The notes under the pieces: generated by a model
What the model was told of the DNA's origin: nothing
Seen by the model: only the letters and a program-made list of their open reading frames with translations
The model's database searches: none
Part shown: piece after piece, positions 1 through 6,510 of the stretch
Layout: every line of letters begins with the position of its first letter
Position numbering within the stretch: position 1 is the first letter of the stretch
Source of the DNA: an uncultured Clostridia bacterium
GTDB lineage: Bacteria > Bacillota > Clostridia > Oscillospirales > CAG-382
Assembly (NCBI GenBank): GCA_905235695.1
Contig: CAJOMW010000049.1
Span: forward strand, 1-6,998
DNA length: 6,998 bases
Direction of reading: 5' to 3'
Position numbers and translations under genes: made by a program

Positions 1-41
1 CTGCGGCGGCTTATATTTTGGCATATAGCGATCTGAGCGGT

Positions 42-354
42 GCGAAAGCGCCGCTTTTAATATTCTTTTTCTGTTGCTCTGCTAAGCGCAGGTGCAGCTA
101 CCAAAGCGCCTTCTGGAGCTTTGGGGAAACGTTTTACGTACTTTTCTTGAAAAAGAAAAGTACCAAAAGATTTTTGCCCTTCCCTCTTGCGGGAAGGGCA
201 AATCGAAGGGCGCTGCGTCGTCGCATTACGGGTTCCGTGCTTCGCACTCCACATGATGCCAAGAGAAAAATCTGCGATTTTTCTCTGACGGTTCTTGGCG
301 CAGGTCGTACTGCCCTTACAATGGGCTACATCAATGTAGCGGTTGCAGTGCCTC
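42..354 (+). repeat. Structured intergenic repeat, copy A
   Basis: This is one of two long copies of the same element; the other lies inverted at 732-1041. Identical blocks include 134-175 (matching 888-929) and 287-321 (matching 765-799), 42 and 35 bases. The copy is packed with dyads. There is an 11-bp hairpin 138-148/153-163 with a GAAA loop, a 12-bp hairpin 173-184/191-202, a short hairpin 237-240/244-247, an 11-bp hairpin 262-272/276-286, and a 7-bp hairpin 325-331/334-340. The 262-286 hairpin is absent from the other copy. Around 103-118 this copy appears to have lost about 20 bases, fusing half of one hairpin to half of the next. No start/ribosome-site pair or protein-like composition supports coding. 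It may be a dispersed non-autonomous element or a family of structured transcripts; I recognise the style from Clostridia but cannot name the family. Confidence 0.85.
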
Positions 355-731
355 AAAATTCTTCGGTGGAGTTGCTCATATAGAAAATGTTGCTCGTTTC
401 CGCGCCATGGCAAGTTTTGCGGTCACGAGACTGCGGTGGGGGCGCGGCTTTGATGAGGCTTGTGAAGCGGTACTTTATTACTTTTGCAAGTGGTATGCGC
501 TGCTTTCTGCTTCTTTTTCGGCGGTGCAATAGATGCACTGCAACAGTGCTCTTATACAGGACTCCGACAGTGCTGTTAAGCTATGCATACATATCTTGCA
601 GTCGTTCTTTTCATAACGGCTTTTAAAAGAGCCGCAAAGCAATCTTTACCACAGCAACCCACTAATGATATGAGAAGCAATGGGTATCACCAAAATAAAA
701 AAATTATACATAGCCCTGTTGAAGGCGTGTG
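355..731. other. Spacer between inverted repeat copies, no gene seen
   Basis: This 377-bp stretch separates the two inverted repeat copies. I see no convincing coding region: the longest open frame (387-626) lacks a ribosome binding site and its product has no recognisable motif. Small structures are visible. GCACTG-CAA-CAGTGC lies at 535-549, ACAGTGCT is repeated directly at 543-550 and 567-574, and a near-palindrome centred on TTTTAAAA lies at 617-634. The block 534-543 is also an inverted match to the last bases of copy A (342-351), so the spacer may include decayed pieces of the same repeat family. Confidence 0.5.
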
Positions 732-1041
732 GAGGCACCGCAACCGATGCCTTTACGTAGCCCGTTGTAAGGGCAGTACGACCTGCGCCAAGAACCGTCG
801 GCACATCTGTGGAGAGCCGAAGGCTCGGAACCCGTTATGTGCCGACGCAGCGTCCTTAGATTTTACCTTCCCACAAGAGGGAAGGTAAAAAATCTTTTGG
901 TACTTTTCTTTTTCAAGAAAAGTACGTAACACGTATCCCCAAAGCTCCAGAAGGAGCTTTTTGCGCCATATGGCGCTTTGGATACTGCACCTGCGCTCAG
1001 CAGTGTAACAGGAAAAGAATATCAAAAGCGGCGCTTCCGCC
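732..1041 (-). repeat. Structured intergenic repeat, copy B (inverted)
   Basis: This is the second copy of the element at 42-354, in opposite orientation. Its hairpins are an 11-bp outer stem 796-806/837-847 enclosing a 5-bp stem 814-818/822-826 (GAA loop), a 12-bp stem 861-872/879-890, an 11-bp stem 900-910/915-925, an 8-bp stem 941-948/953-960 and the perfect palindrome GCGCCATATGGCGC at 963-976. Compared with copy A, the 12-bp stem differs at two base pairs, and both partners change so that pairing is kept (G-C to T-A and C-G to A-T, read in copy A orientation). The small inner stem also shows a compensated pair. This is the best evidence that structure, not sequence, is conserved. Confidence 0.85.
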
Positions 1042-1042
1042 A

Positions 1043-1100
1043 GCTACACCTGCGCTCAGAAGCGCAACAGAAAACAGGTATCAAAAGCCGTGCTTTGCCA
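1043..1100 (-). repeat. Partial third copy of the repeat terminus
   Basis: The block 1043-1100 is a direct repeat of 984-1041, sharing CACCTGCGCTCAG, an ACAG-containing centre and a TATCAAAAGC run. It corresponds to the terminal roughly 58 bp of the larger element (also present, inverted, at about 43-100). It abuts copy B with almost no gap. Its outer end overlaps the 3' end of the PgeF-like gene, so the last six or so codons and the stop codon of that gene lie inside repeat sequence. Confidence 0.75.
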
Positions 1101-1983
1101 ATTCTGCATTTTGCATTTTTTTGACCGCCGACACAAACGTCCCCGAATGTCCGCTTTGCGCTCTGTGGGAAAAGAACGGGCGGATCCCCTTTTCGTCCTT
1201 ATAGCATGAGGTGCAGATGTCTGCGGCGTCTATATTTTCCCGCCGTACTCCGCACTTTTCGAGAAGGCTTGCGTTTATCTTGGCAAGGTCGGCATGGTGC
1301 TTTTCGCCGGCCGAATGGGACGGAAAAAGGGGCAGTAACTCATCAGTGTCAAAGCCGTACCCCTTTGACGTGAAAAGCTCTCTGAATGCTGTCACGACCT
1401 CGCCACCGACCTCGTAGCAGCAAAGACCGATGCACGGACCTATTGCGGCGATTATGCTGTCCATGTCTCCGTCCGAAAGAGCTTTAGCGGCCTTTGCTGC
1501 TATATCCGCCGCGCTTCCGCGCCAGCCTGCGTGTACAGCGCATACTGAGCCGCTGACTTTATTTGCGAGCAGTATCGGCACACAGTCGGCCGTCTTTATG
1601 CACACGGCATCTACGCCTTGTTCTTTGCCGTCGAGCAAAAGTGCGTCGGCATCGGGCATGGCTTCTCTATCCGGGCATATTCCTCTGCCGCCGTCTTTGC
1701 CGGTGACCTTCAGCACGTCTGCGGAATGTACCTGCCGGGCCGCGACGGCTCTCTCCGGCTCCGATCCGATAACGGACAGCGCTCTGCGGTAGTTTTCGAG
1801 GACGTTGGCTTTGCTGTCGGCGGCGCCGAATGAGTCGAGCCTTGCGGTACTCACGTTCAGACTTTCAAAATCTCCCTTGCTTACGCCGCCGTACCTTGCA
1901 AAAAAGCCGTTTGCAAACCCCTCGCTCTCCAGAAGAGTGCTTGCGTAGTATATTATTCCGTCATTTTCTCTTTTTATAAACAT
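1081..1983 (-). CDS. pgeF: PgeF/YfiH family protein (laccase-domain, peptidoglycan editing factor)
   Basis: This 300-aa protein carries the signatures of the PgeF/YfiH/LACC1 family: QVHS (84-87), ADALLLDG (112-119), TADCVP (131-136), HAGWRG (151-156), AAIGPCIG (179-186) and CTSC..E.....FSHR (257-274). By analogy with E. coli YfiH, the metal-site residues would be His86, Cys134 and His151, and all are present. Family members have been reported as copper/zinc-dependent phenol oxidases, purine-nucleoside-processing enzymes (LACC1) and factors that keep L-Ala in the peptidoglycan precursor; which role applies cannot be decided here. No signal peptide is visible, so it is probably cytosolic. The ATG is preceded by GGAGA very close by and by AAAGGG about 9 bases up, with a consensus promoter further upstream. 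It appears monocistronic. Length is slightly above the usual 240-280 aa. The last residues (AKHGF) are encoded by sequence shared with the neighbouring repeat. Confidence 0.92.
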   Translation of the reverse strand: MFIKRENDGIIYYASTLLESEGFANGFFARYGGVSKGDFESLNVSTARLDSFGAADSKANVLENYRRALSVIGSEPERAVAARQVHSADVLKVTGKDGGRGICPDREAMPDADALLLDGKEQGVDAVCIKTADCVPILLANKVSGSVCAVHAGWRGSAADIAAKAAKALSDGDMDSIIAAIGPCIGLCCYEVGGEVVTAFRELFTSKGYGFDTDELLPLFPSHSAGEKHHADLAKINASLLEKCGVRRENIDAADICTSCYKDEKGIRPFFSHRAQSGHSGTFVSAVKKMQNAELAKHGF

Positions 1984-2015
1984 TCTCCGGCGCCCTTTCC
2001 CGTTTTTCTTAAACT

Positions 2016-2044
2016 ATTATATGCGTTCGGGCCGGTTTTGTCAA
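2016..2044 (-). promoter_or_regulatory. Sigma-A promoter for the pgeF-like gene
   Basis: On the minus strand there is a perfect TTGACA (2039-2044), a 17-base spacer and a perfect TATAAT (2016-2021), ending about 33 bases before the gene's ATG. Matching both consensus hexamers at optimal spacing suggests strong, constitutive expression. Confidence 0.9.
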
Positions 2045-2143
2045 CCTTGAGAATAGTAATAAAAAATCAATTATTTTTTCACGGTAAAAGATAGTTTGCG
2101 CACTTTGATTTGCCGCTATCGGCGGTTTCCTCACAAAACGCAT

Positions 2144-2176
2144 ATAATTATCACTAATTTAGTAATAATTATCACT
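2144..2176 (+). promoter_or_regulatory. Candidate operator: 12-bp direct repeat with 21-bp period
   Basis: ATAATTATCACT occurs exactly at 2144-2155 and again at 2165-2176, a 21-bp step, or two helical turns. A partial third copy (ATAATTAT, 2194-2201) touches the -35 hexamer of the operon promoter. Two direct half-sites on one DNA face upstream of the -35 is the arrangement typical of AraC-family activators, and such a regulator is encoded as the last gene of the operon. The link is inferred. The region is AT-rich, which makes chance matches more likely. Confidence 0.5.
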
Positions 2177-2200
2177 TTAACACTATTTTGGGTATAATTA

Positions 2201-2228
2201 TTGACATTTTTAAAAGATAATTTATAAT
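2201..2228 (+). promoter_or_regulatory. Sigma-A promoter of the amino-sugar operon
   Basis: There is a perfect TTGACA at 2201-2206, a 16-base spacer and a perfect TATAAT at 2223-2228, about 38 bases upstream of the first gene's ATG. The predicted start near 2235 gives a leader of about 30 bases, too short for a riboswitch. A second TATAAT-like hexamer at 2193-2198 lacks a good -35. Confidence 0.85.
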
Positions 2229-2266
2229 TTATAGTAAGAAAATAAACAGACAAAGGGGTTAAATCA

Positions 2267-3037
2267 ATGGCTTTAATTAAAAGAATGAATGCGGACAAAC
2301 TCGACGTACAGGTATACTCTGACAGAGCGTCAATGGGAAAAGCCGCAGGCAGCGATATCGCCGCAAAGATAGTGGAGCTTCTCGGCAAGAAAGACGAGCT
2401 GAACATCATCTTTGCCGCCGCTCCCTCTCAGAACGAGACTCTTGCAGAGCTTATCTCTCACGAGGAGATAGACTGGTCGAGGATAAACGCCTTCCACATG
2501 GATGAGTACATAGGTCTTCCCCTCGATGCGCCTCAGAGATTCGGCAACTTTCTCAAAGAAGCGATTTTCGGAAAGGTTCCGTTCAAGTCGGTAAATTACA
2601 TAGACTCTTCGAGCAGCGTTGAAGCGGAGTGCGAGAGATACACAGAGCTTCTTAAAGCCCATAAGATAGATATCGTAGTCCTCGGAATCGGCGAAAACGG
2701 ACATATTGCGTTCAACGATCCGCCTGTTGCGGACTTTAACGATCCGAAGGTAATAAAGCCCGTCGAGCTCGACGAAATATGCCGCAATCAGCAGGTAAAC
2801 GACGGATGCTTTGCAAAGATAGACGACGTGCCGCATACTGCGCTTACGCTCACCATCCCCACCCTCTTCAATGCGGACTGCCTTTTCTGCAGTGTTCCCG
2901 CAAAGACCAAGGCGGAAGCGGTTTATCACACCGTGACCGACAAGGAGATAAGCGAAAAATGCCCGGCTACCGTAATGAGAAGGCACAAGAGCGCCATTCT
3001 CTACTGCGACGCCGACAGCGGTGCAAAGCTCTTATAA
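2267..3037 (+). CDS. NagB-like glucosamine-6-phosphate deaminase/isomerase
   Basis: This 256-aa protein is of the glucosamine-6-phosphate isomerase/6-phosphogluconolactonase fold. It is the first gene of the operon, with AAAGGGG (2252-2258) eight bases before the ATG. Family landmarks are FHMDEYIGL (76-84), where Asp79 matches the catalytic base of NagB, and GIGENGHIAFNDP (140-152) with ring-opening His146. The C-terminal PATVMRRH (233-240) and the SVPAKTKAEAV segment (209-219) are also family-like. Two points differ from E. coli NagB. The phosphate-binding GSTP loop is replaced by AAAPSQNE (50-57), and the Glu of the His-Asp-Glu triad is Asp151. The Asp141 equivalent is Asn144, which from memory also occurs in Gram-positive NagB. 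Expected reaction: GlcN-6-P to fructose-6-P plus ammonia, following NagA encoded downstream. The changed loop leaves room for a related substrate, so I do not assign the symbol. Confidence 0.85.
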   Translation: MALIKRMNADKLDVQVYSDRASMGKAAGSDIAAKIVELLGKKDELNIIFAAAPSQNETLAELISHEEIDWSRINAFHMDEYIGLPLDAPQRFGNFLKEAIFGKVPFKSVNYIDSSSSVEAECERYTELLKAHKIDIVVLGIGENGHIAFNDPPVADFNDPKVIKPVELDEICRNQQVNDGCFAKIDDVPHTALTLTIPTLFNADCLFCSVPAKTKAEAVYHTVTDKEISEKCPATVMRRHKSAILYCDADSGAKLL

Positions 3038-3090
3038 TTAAATAAATGTTTTCTTGACATAGCTTTTGATAGGGGAAGGAAGTAAAGAAT

Positions 3091-4161
3091 ATGAAAAAGC
3101 TAAACGTAGCCATCATAGGTCAGGGACGCAGCGGCAGAGACATACACGGAAGATATTTCCTCGGTGAAGAGTCGAAGAAGTATTACAACGTAGTTGCAGT
3201 CGTCGACAAGATGGAGAGCAGAAGAAAGAGAGCGGCGGAGGAGTTCGGATGCCCCGTCTACGAGGATTACAAGGCTCTGTTCGACAGGAAGGACATCGAC
3301 CTTGTTGTAAACTCCACGTTTTCGCAACTCCACTACCCCATAACCATGGATCTTTTGAATCACGGCTTCAACGTAGTCGTTGAAAAGCCCTTCTCCGCTC
3401 ACGCAAGCGAGTGCGAAGCGATGATAAAGGCGGCAAAGGACAATAACTGCATTTTAACGGTATTCCAGCAGTCAAGACTTGCCCCTTACTACAAAAAGAT
3501 ACGCGAAATAGTCGACAGCGGAGTTCTCGGAGAAATCATACAGATAAGCATCGCATTCTCCGGATACGCAAGGCGCTGGGACTGGCAGTGCAGCCAGAGA
3601 TACTACGGCGGAAGCGTTCTCAACACGGGACCTCATCCGCTCGATCAGGCGCTCGATCTTCTCGATACCGACGATATGCCGCAGGTTTTCTCCTGCCTCA
3701 GAAAGGTAAACACCTTCGGCGACGCAGAAGACTATGCAAAGATAATTCTCACCTATCCGAACCGTCCCCTCATAGACGTCGAGATAAGCAGCTGTGACGG
3801 ATATTCCGACTACACCTACAAGATACAGGGCTCCAAGGGCGCTCTCAAGGGAAATCTCAGCCACATTGACTGGAAGTACTTCGATCCGGCAAAGGCACCC
3901 GAACGGCACCTTATACTTGAGCCCTTGAAGGCAGACGACGGCGTATCCCCCGCATACTGCTCCGAAAAGCTCGATTGGGTAAACGAATCGGTTGACCTTG
4001 ACGGCGACGTCTTCAACGTAAACGTGATAGAGTACTACGAGAGACTTTACGACAGCATAGTAAACGATAAAGAGCTCTTTATCAGACCGGAGAAGATACT
4101 CCAGCAGATAAGGGTTATAGAGGCTGTACACGCAAACAACCCCATGCCTATCCTCTATTGA
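3091..4161 (+). CDS. Gfo/Idh/MocA family NAD(P)-dependent oxidoreductase
   Basis: This 356-aa protein starts with a Rossmann nucleotide-binding fold: VAIIGQGRSG (6-15) gives the GxGxxG-type loop. It is followed by the hallmark VVEKPFS (96-102), where Lys99 is the conserved catalytic/cofactor-contacting residue. The C-terminal alpha/beta domain contains NTGPHPLDQALDLL (178-191), the typical motif with catalytic-type His182 and Asp185. Length is normal for the family. A GGAAGGA site (3074-3080) sits ten bases before the ATG. It lies 53 bp after the NagB-like gene and 27 bp before the next, so it should be co-transcribed. Substrates in this family are sugars, inositols or glycosides oxidised at a ring hydroxyl; some members do NAD-assisted glycoside cleavage or sialic-acid anhydro-sugar conversion. 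Placement between nagB-like and nagA suggests an amino-sugar substrate, but the exact one cannot be read from sequence. Probably cytosolic. Confidence 0.9.
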   Translation: MKKLNVAIIGQGRSGRDIHGRYFLGEESKKYYNVVAVVDKMESRRKRAAEEFGCPVYEDYKALFDRKDIDLVVNSTFSQLHYPITMDLLNHGFNVVVEKPFSAHASECEAMIKAAKDNNCILTVFQQSRLAPYYKKIREIVDSGVLGEIIQISIAFSGYARRWDWQCSQRYYGGSVLNTGPHPLDQALDLLDTDDMPQVFSCLRKVNTFGDAEDYAKIILTYPNRPLIDVEISSCDGYSDYTYKIQGSKGALKGNLSHIDWKYFDPAKAPERHLILEPLKADDGVSPAYCSEKLDWVNESVDLDGDVFNVNVIEYYERLYDSIVNDKELFIRPEKILQQIRVIEAVHANNPMPILY

Positions 4162-4188
4162 TTTCATTTGCAAACGGAGAGACATATC

Positions 4189-4449
4189 ATGAAAAAGAAA
4201 ATAGCAATTCTCGGCATCGAGAATACTCACGCTTGGGGATTTGCACAGCTTATAAGCGAAGGAAAATTCCCCGACCTTGAGATAGTCGGCGTATACGGCA
4301 CGGAGAGAGAGCTGAAGGAGTTTGACGCACTTTTAAGAACCGGTAAGCCCCGTCAGACTCTCGAGGACCTCACAAAGCCTGTATTCGTCATAGATGCGAC
4401 CATAAAATCTTATGAAAGCGGCAAGACTGTCGAAATAGGTGCCTTATGA
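4189..4449 (+). CDS. Short Rossmann-type protein, probable truncated oxidoreductase
   Basis: This 86-aa product begins MKKKIAILGIENTHAW, followed by a helix (about 15-25) and a second strand LEIVGVYG (30-37). This is the beta-alpha-beta start of a Gfo/Idh/MocA-like dinucleotide fold, resembling family members that begin with GIENSHA-type sequences. It then stops without the EKP motif or any catalytic C-terminal domain; full-length relatives are about 300-400 aa. The start is the ATG at 4189, seven bases after GGAGAG; an upstream in-frame TTG (4168) is less likely. Its stop overlaps the nagA start as ATGA (4446-4449), so it is probably translationally coupled to nagA. It may be a deletion remnant kept because it drives nagA translation, or a small functional protein. 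The tail after about residue 50 is not recognised. Confidence 0.7.
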   Translation: MKKKIAILGIENTHAWGFAQLISEGKFPDLEIVGVYGTERELKEFDALLRTGKPRQTLEDLTKPVFVIDATIKSYESGKTVEIGAL

Positions 4450-5630
4450 TAACAGCAGTAAAGAACGGAAAGATAATATACGGCGACATAATCATCGAGG
4501 GCAGTACTCTTTACCTTCAGGACGATAAGATTGCCGGAATTTACAAGGACGGCTACGTCGCTTCGCCCGTTGCAAGCAGAGTAGTCGATGCGGAGGGAAA
4601 ATACGTTTCTCCCGGATTTATTGACATACACACTCACGGAGCCGGAGGAAGCGACTTTCTCGACTGCGAGGTCGAGGGATATCTCAGAGCCGCCCGTACC
4701 CATGCCATTCACGGTACGACAGCCCTCTGCCCCACAACGACGTCAGGCGAGTATTCCGAGCTTCTCGAGACGTTTGAAGTATACCGGAAGGCAAAGCCGC
4801 TGAACACAGACGGCGCATATCTTCTCGGACTTCACCTCGAAGGGCCGTACTTTGCCATGAGTCAAAAGGGTGCGCAGGACGCAAAGTACGTCCGCAACTT
4901 TGACAAGAAGGAATACACCGAAATACTCCGCCTCGGCGACGGAATAATAGCACGATGGAGCGCCGCTCCCGAGCTTCCGGGTGCGGTTGAATTCGGCGAG
5001 ACGCTCGTAAAAAAAGGCGTGCTTCCGTCAATCGGACACACCGACGCAAACAGCGACCACGTAGAAGCCGCATACAAAGCCGGATTTACGCACGTTACGC
5101 ACCTCTACTCCTGCACGAGCGGCGTTCACCGCATAAAGGCGACTCGCTACGCAGGCGTGATTGAGAGCGCTTATCTCATAGACGGCATGACCGTAGAGAT
5201 AATTGCGGACGGCGTACACCTTCCGCCCTCGCTTCTCAAGCTCGTTTACAAGATAAAGGGGCCTGAAAACACGGCGCTGATAACCGACTCCATGAGGGCG
5301 GCCGGAATGCCCGAGGGCAGGAGCATACTCGGAAGCAAGAAGAACGGCGAGGAAGTCATAGTGGAGGACGGCGTTGCAAAGCTGCTCGATCGAAGCTGTT
5401 TTGCAGGCAGCGTTGCTACGACCGACAGACTGGTAAGAAACATGATAAAAATGGCTGACGTTCCTCTTACGGATGCAGTAAAGATGGCGTCATCCACCCC
5501 TGCGCGCATAATAGGCGCTTACAGCAAGGGTTCTCTTGATACCGGAAAGGATGCGGACGTTATCGTATTTGACGAGGATATAAACGTAAGTACGGTAATT
5601 GTCGGCGGAAAGGTGATATACGGTGAATAA
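4446..5630 (+). CDS. nagA: N-acetylglucosamine-6-phosphate deacetylase NagA
   Basis: This 394-aa amidohydrolase-superfamily enzyme removes acetate from GlcNAc-6-P to give GlcN-6-P, which the NagB-like enzyme would deaminate. Visible landmarks are SPGFIDIHTHGAGGSD (55-70) with the HxH pair His62/His64, HLEGPYF (130-136) with metal ligand Glu132, SIGHTDA (195-201) with His198, THLYSC (218-223) with His219, ADGVHLPP (254-261) with His258, and ITDSMRAAGMPEG (279-291) with catalytic Asp281. The C-terminal KGSLDTGKDADVIVFD (361-376) is the usual small beta-domain closure. Length is normal. Only a weak AGGTG precedes the ATG, which overlaps the upstream stop by 4 bp, so expression probably relies on translational coupling. 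It overlaps the downstream regulator by 8 bp. Cytosolic. Identification is strong; a galactosamine-6-phosphate (AgaA-like) preference is possible. Confidence 0.95.
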   Translation: MITAVKNGKIIYGDIIIEGSTLYLQDDKIAGIYKDGYVASPVASRVVDAEGKYVSPGFIDIHTHGAGGSDFLDCEVEGYLRAARTHAIHGTTALCPTTTSGEYSELLETFEVYRKAKPLNTDGAYLLGLHLEGPYFAMSQKGAQDAKYVRNFDKKEYTEILRLGDGIIARWSAAPELPGAVEFGETLVKKGVLPSIGHTDANSDHVEAAYKAGFTHVTHLYSCTSGVHRIKATRYAGVIESAYLIDGMTVEIIADGVHLPPSLLKLVYKIKGPENTALITDSMRAAGMPEGRSILGSKKNGEEVIVEDGVAKLLDRSCFAGSVATTDRLVRNMIKMADVPLTDAVKMASSTPARIIGAYSKGSLDTGKDADVIVFDEDINVSTVIVGGKVIYGE

Positions 5631-6477
5631 TTTTGCGGAATCGGAGATTTTGAGAGATCCGGCAAACGATTTGACTGCTAAGGTATACCTCAAAGAGTAC
5701 AGCAACCCCTATATGCTCACGCCCCACCTGCACACGGAATATGAAATATATTACCACATAGGCGGCGGAAAGGGCTTCTTTATAGACGACGCATACTACT
5801 CGTGTAAGCCGCATGACCTCTTCATAATACGCAGAATGAGAGTGCACCGCATTACGGTAAAAGACCCCGAGAACTATCTCAGATGCGTCATAAATATCGG
5901 CGCACCGCTCATTGAGCGCATATGCAGCCTTACGGACGATCCGACAAATCTCGATTTTCTCGATAAGGCAGGCGACACGCTTCCCATAAAGGTGAACCTT
6001 GGCAGGGAGAATCACGAAAAGCTGCTCATGCATATCAAGGAGTACCTCCGTCTCGAACAGGCAAATGACAGCCTCATGCTGACGGCAAAGCTGCTCGAGA
6101 TACTCGCTTTCATAAAGTTCATCTTTACCGAAAACGAGAGCGCCACAGTCGAGGAAGCCTCGCCGGAAACGTGGTCCGAGAAGGCGGTCTACTTCATAGA
6201 GCGCAATTTCAAAACCTGCCAGGCAGCCGACGTCGCAAAGGCGCTCAGCATAAACGAAAACTACCTCAGCCGCATATTCAAAAGCGAGACGGGTACACAG
6301 CTGAACACCTATATAATCGAGCGTAAAATAGCCGAGGCAAAGCGGCTTCTCTATAACGGAGAAAGCGTAAAGAACGCCTGCGCTATGTCCGGCTTCAACG
6401 ATTGCTCAAACTTTATTCGCACCTTCAAGAAGTTCACCGGAGCTTCTCCGGGACACGTCAAAAAACTGTATAAATAA
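5623..6477 (+). CDS. AraC-family transcriptional regulator with cupin sensor domain
   Basis: This 284-aa protein has an N-terminal cupin-like ligand domain, including TPHLHTEYEIYYHIGGGKG (33-51) and KPHDLFIIRRMRVHRI (62-77). Its C-terminal AraC DNA-binding domain spans about 184-284. The first helix-turn-helix is near 201-221 (ADVAKALSINENYLSRIFK). The second is near 248-271 (SVKNACAMSGFNDCSNFIRTFKKF), and the domain ends with GASPGHVKKLY, all typical of the family. The start is GTG, chosen because GGAAAGG (5607-5613) lies nine bases upstream and the next ATG (residue 31) would cut into the sensor domain. It overlaps nagA by 8 bp, so it is translated from the operon mRNA. Likely role: sense an amino sugar or its phosphate and activate this operon, possibly through the direct repeat at 2144-2176. 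This would make an autoregulatory loop (inference). Confidence 0.92.
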   Translation: MNNFAESEILRDPANDLTAKVYLKEYSNPYMLTPHLHTEYEIYYHIGGGKGFFIDDAYYSCKPHDLFIIRRMRVHRITVKDPENYLRCVINIGAPLIERICSLTDDPTNLDFLDKAGDTLPIKVNLGRENHEKLLMHIKEYLRLEQANDSLMLTAKLLEILAFIKFIFTENESATVEEASPETWSEKAVYFIERNFKTCQAADVAKALSINENYLSRIFKSETGTQLNTYIIERKIAEAKRLLYNGESVKNACAMSGFNDCSNFIRTFKKFTGASPGHVKKLYK

Positions 6478-6481
6478 TACG

Positions 6482-6507
6482 TCCGCACCTTCGGGTGCGG
6501 ATTTTTT
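6482..6507 (+). terminator. Intrinsic terminator of the operon
   Basis: A perfect 8-bp GC-rich stem (TCCGCACC, 6482-6489, with GGTGCGGA, 6494-6501) is closed by a TTCG tetraloop and followed by six T residues (6502-6507). It starts five bases after the regulator stop codon, so it ends the five-gene transcript. Confidence 0.95.
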
Positions 6508-6510
6508 AGA

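Noticed and set aside
18..383. Open frame of 121 codons on the plus strand across repeat copy A, and similar frames in copy B (753-1025, minus)
   Set aside because: They run straight through repeat hairpins, lack ribosome sites, and the products are low-complexity basic sequences with no family motif. They are likely spurious.
2112..2123. Small GCCG-CTAT-CGGC hairpin in the divergent intergenic region
   Set aside because: Only 4 bp of stem and no T tract on either strand, so not a terminator; no evidence for another role.
2330..2986. Long antisense frame (218 codons) inside the NagB-like gene
   Set aside because: The plus-strand frame has clear family motifs, promoter and ribosome site; the antisense one has none.
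3054..3059. TTGACA between the first and second operon genes
   Set aside because: No -10 hexamer at a usable distance; the region 16-18 bases downstream is the purine-rich ribosome site.
3472..4230. Antisense frame of 252 codons inside the oxidoreductase gene
   Set aside because: Shadow of a well-supported gene; no motif or start signals.
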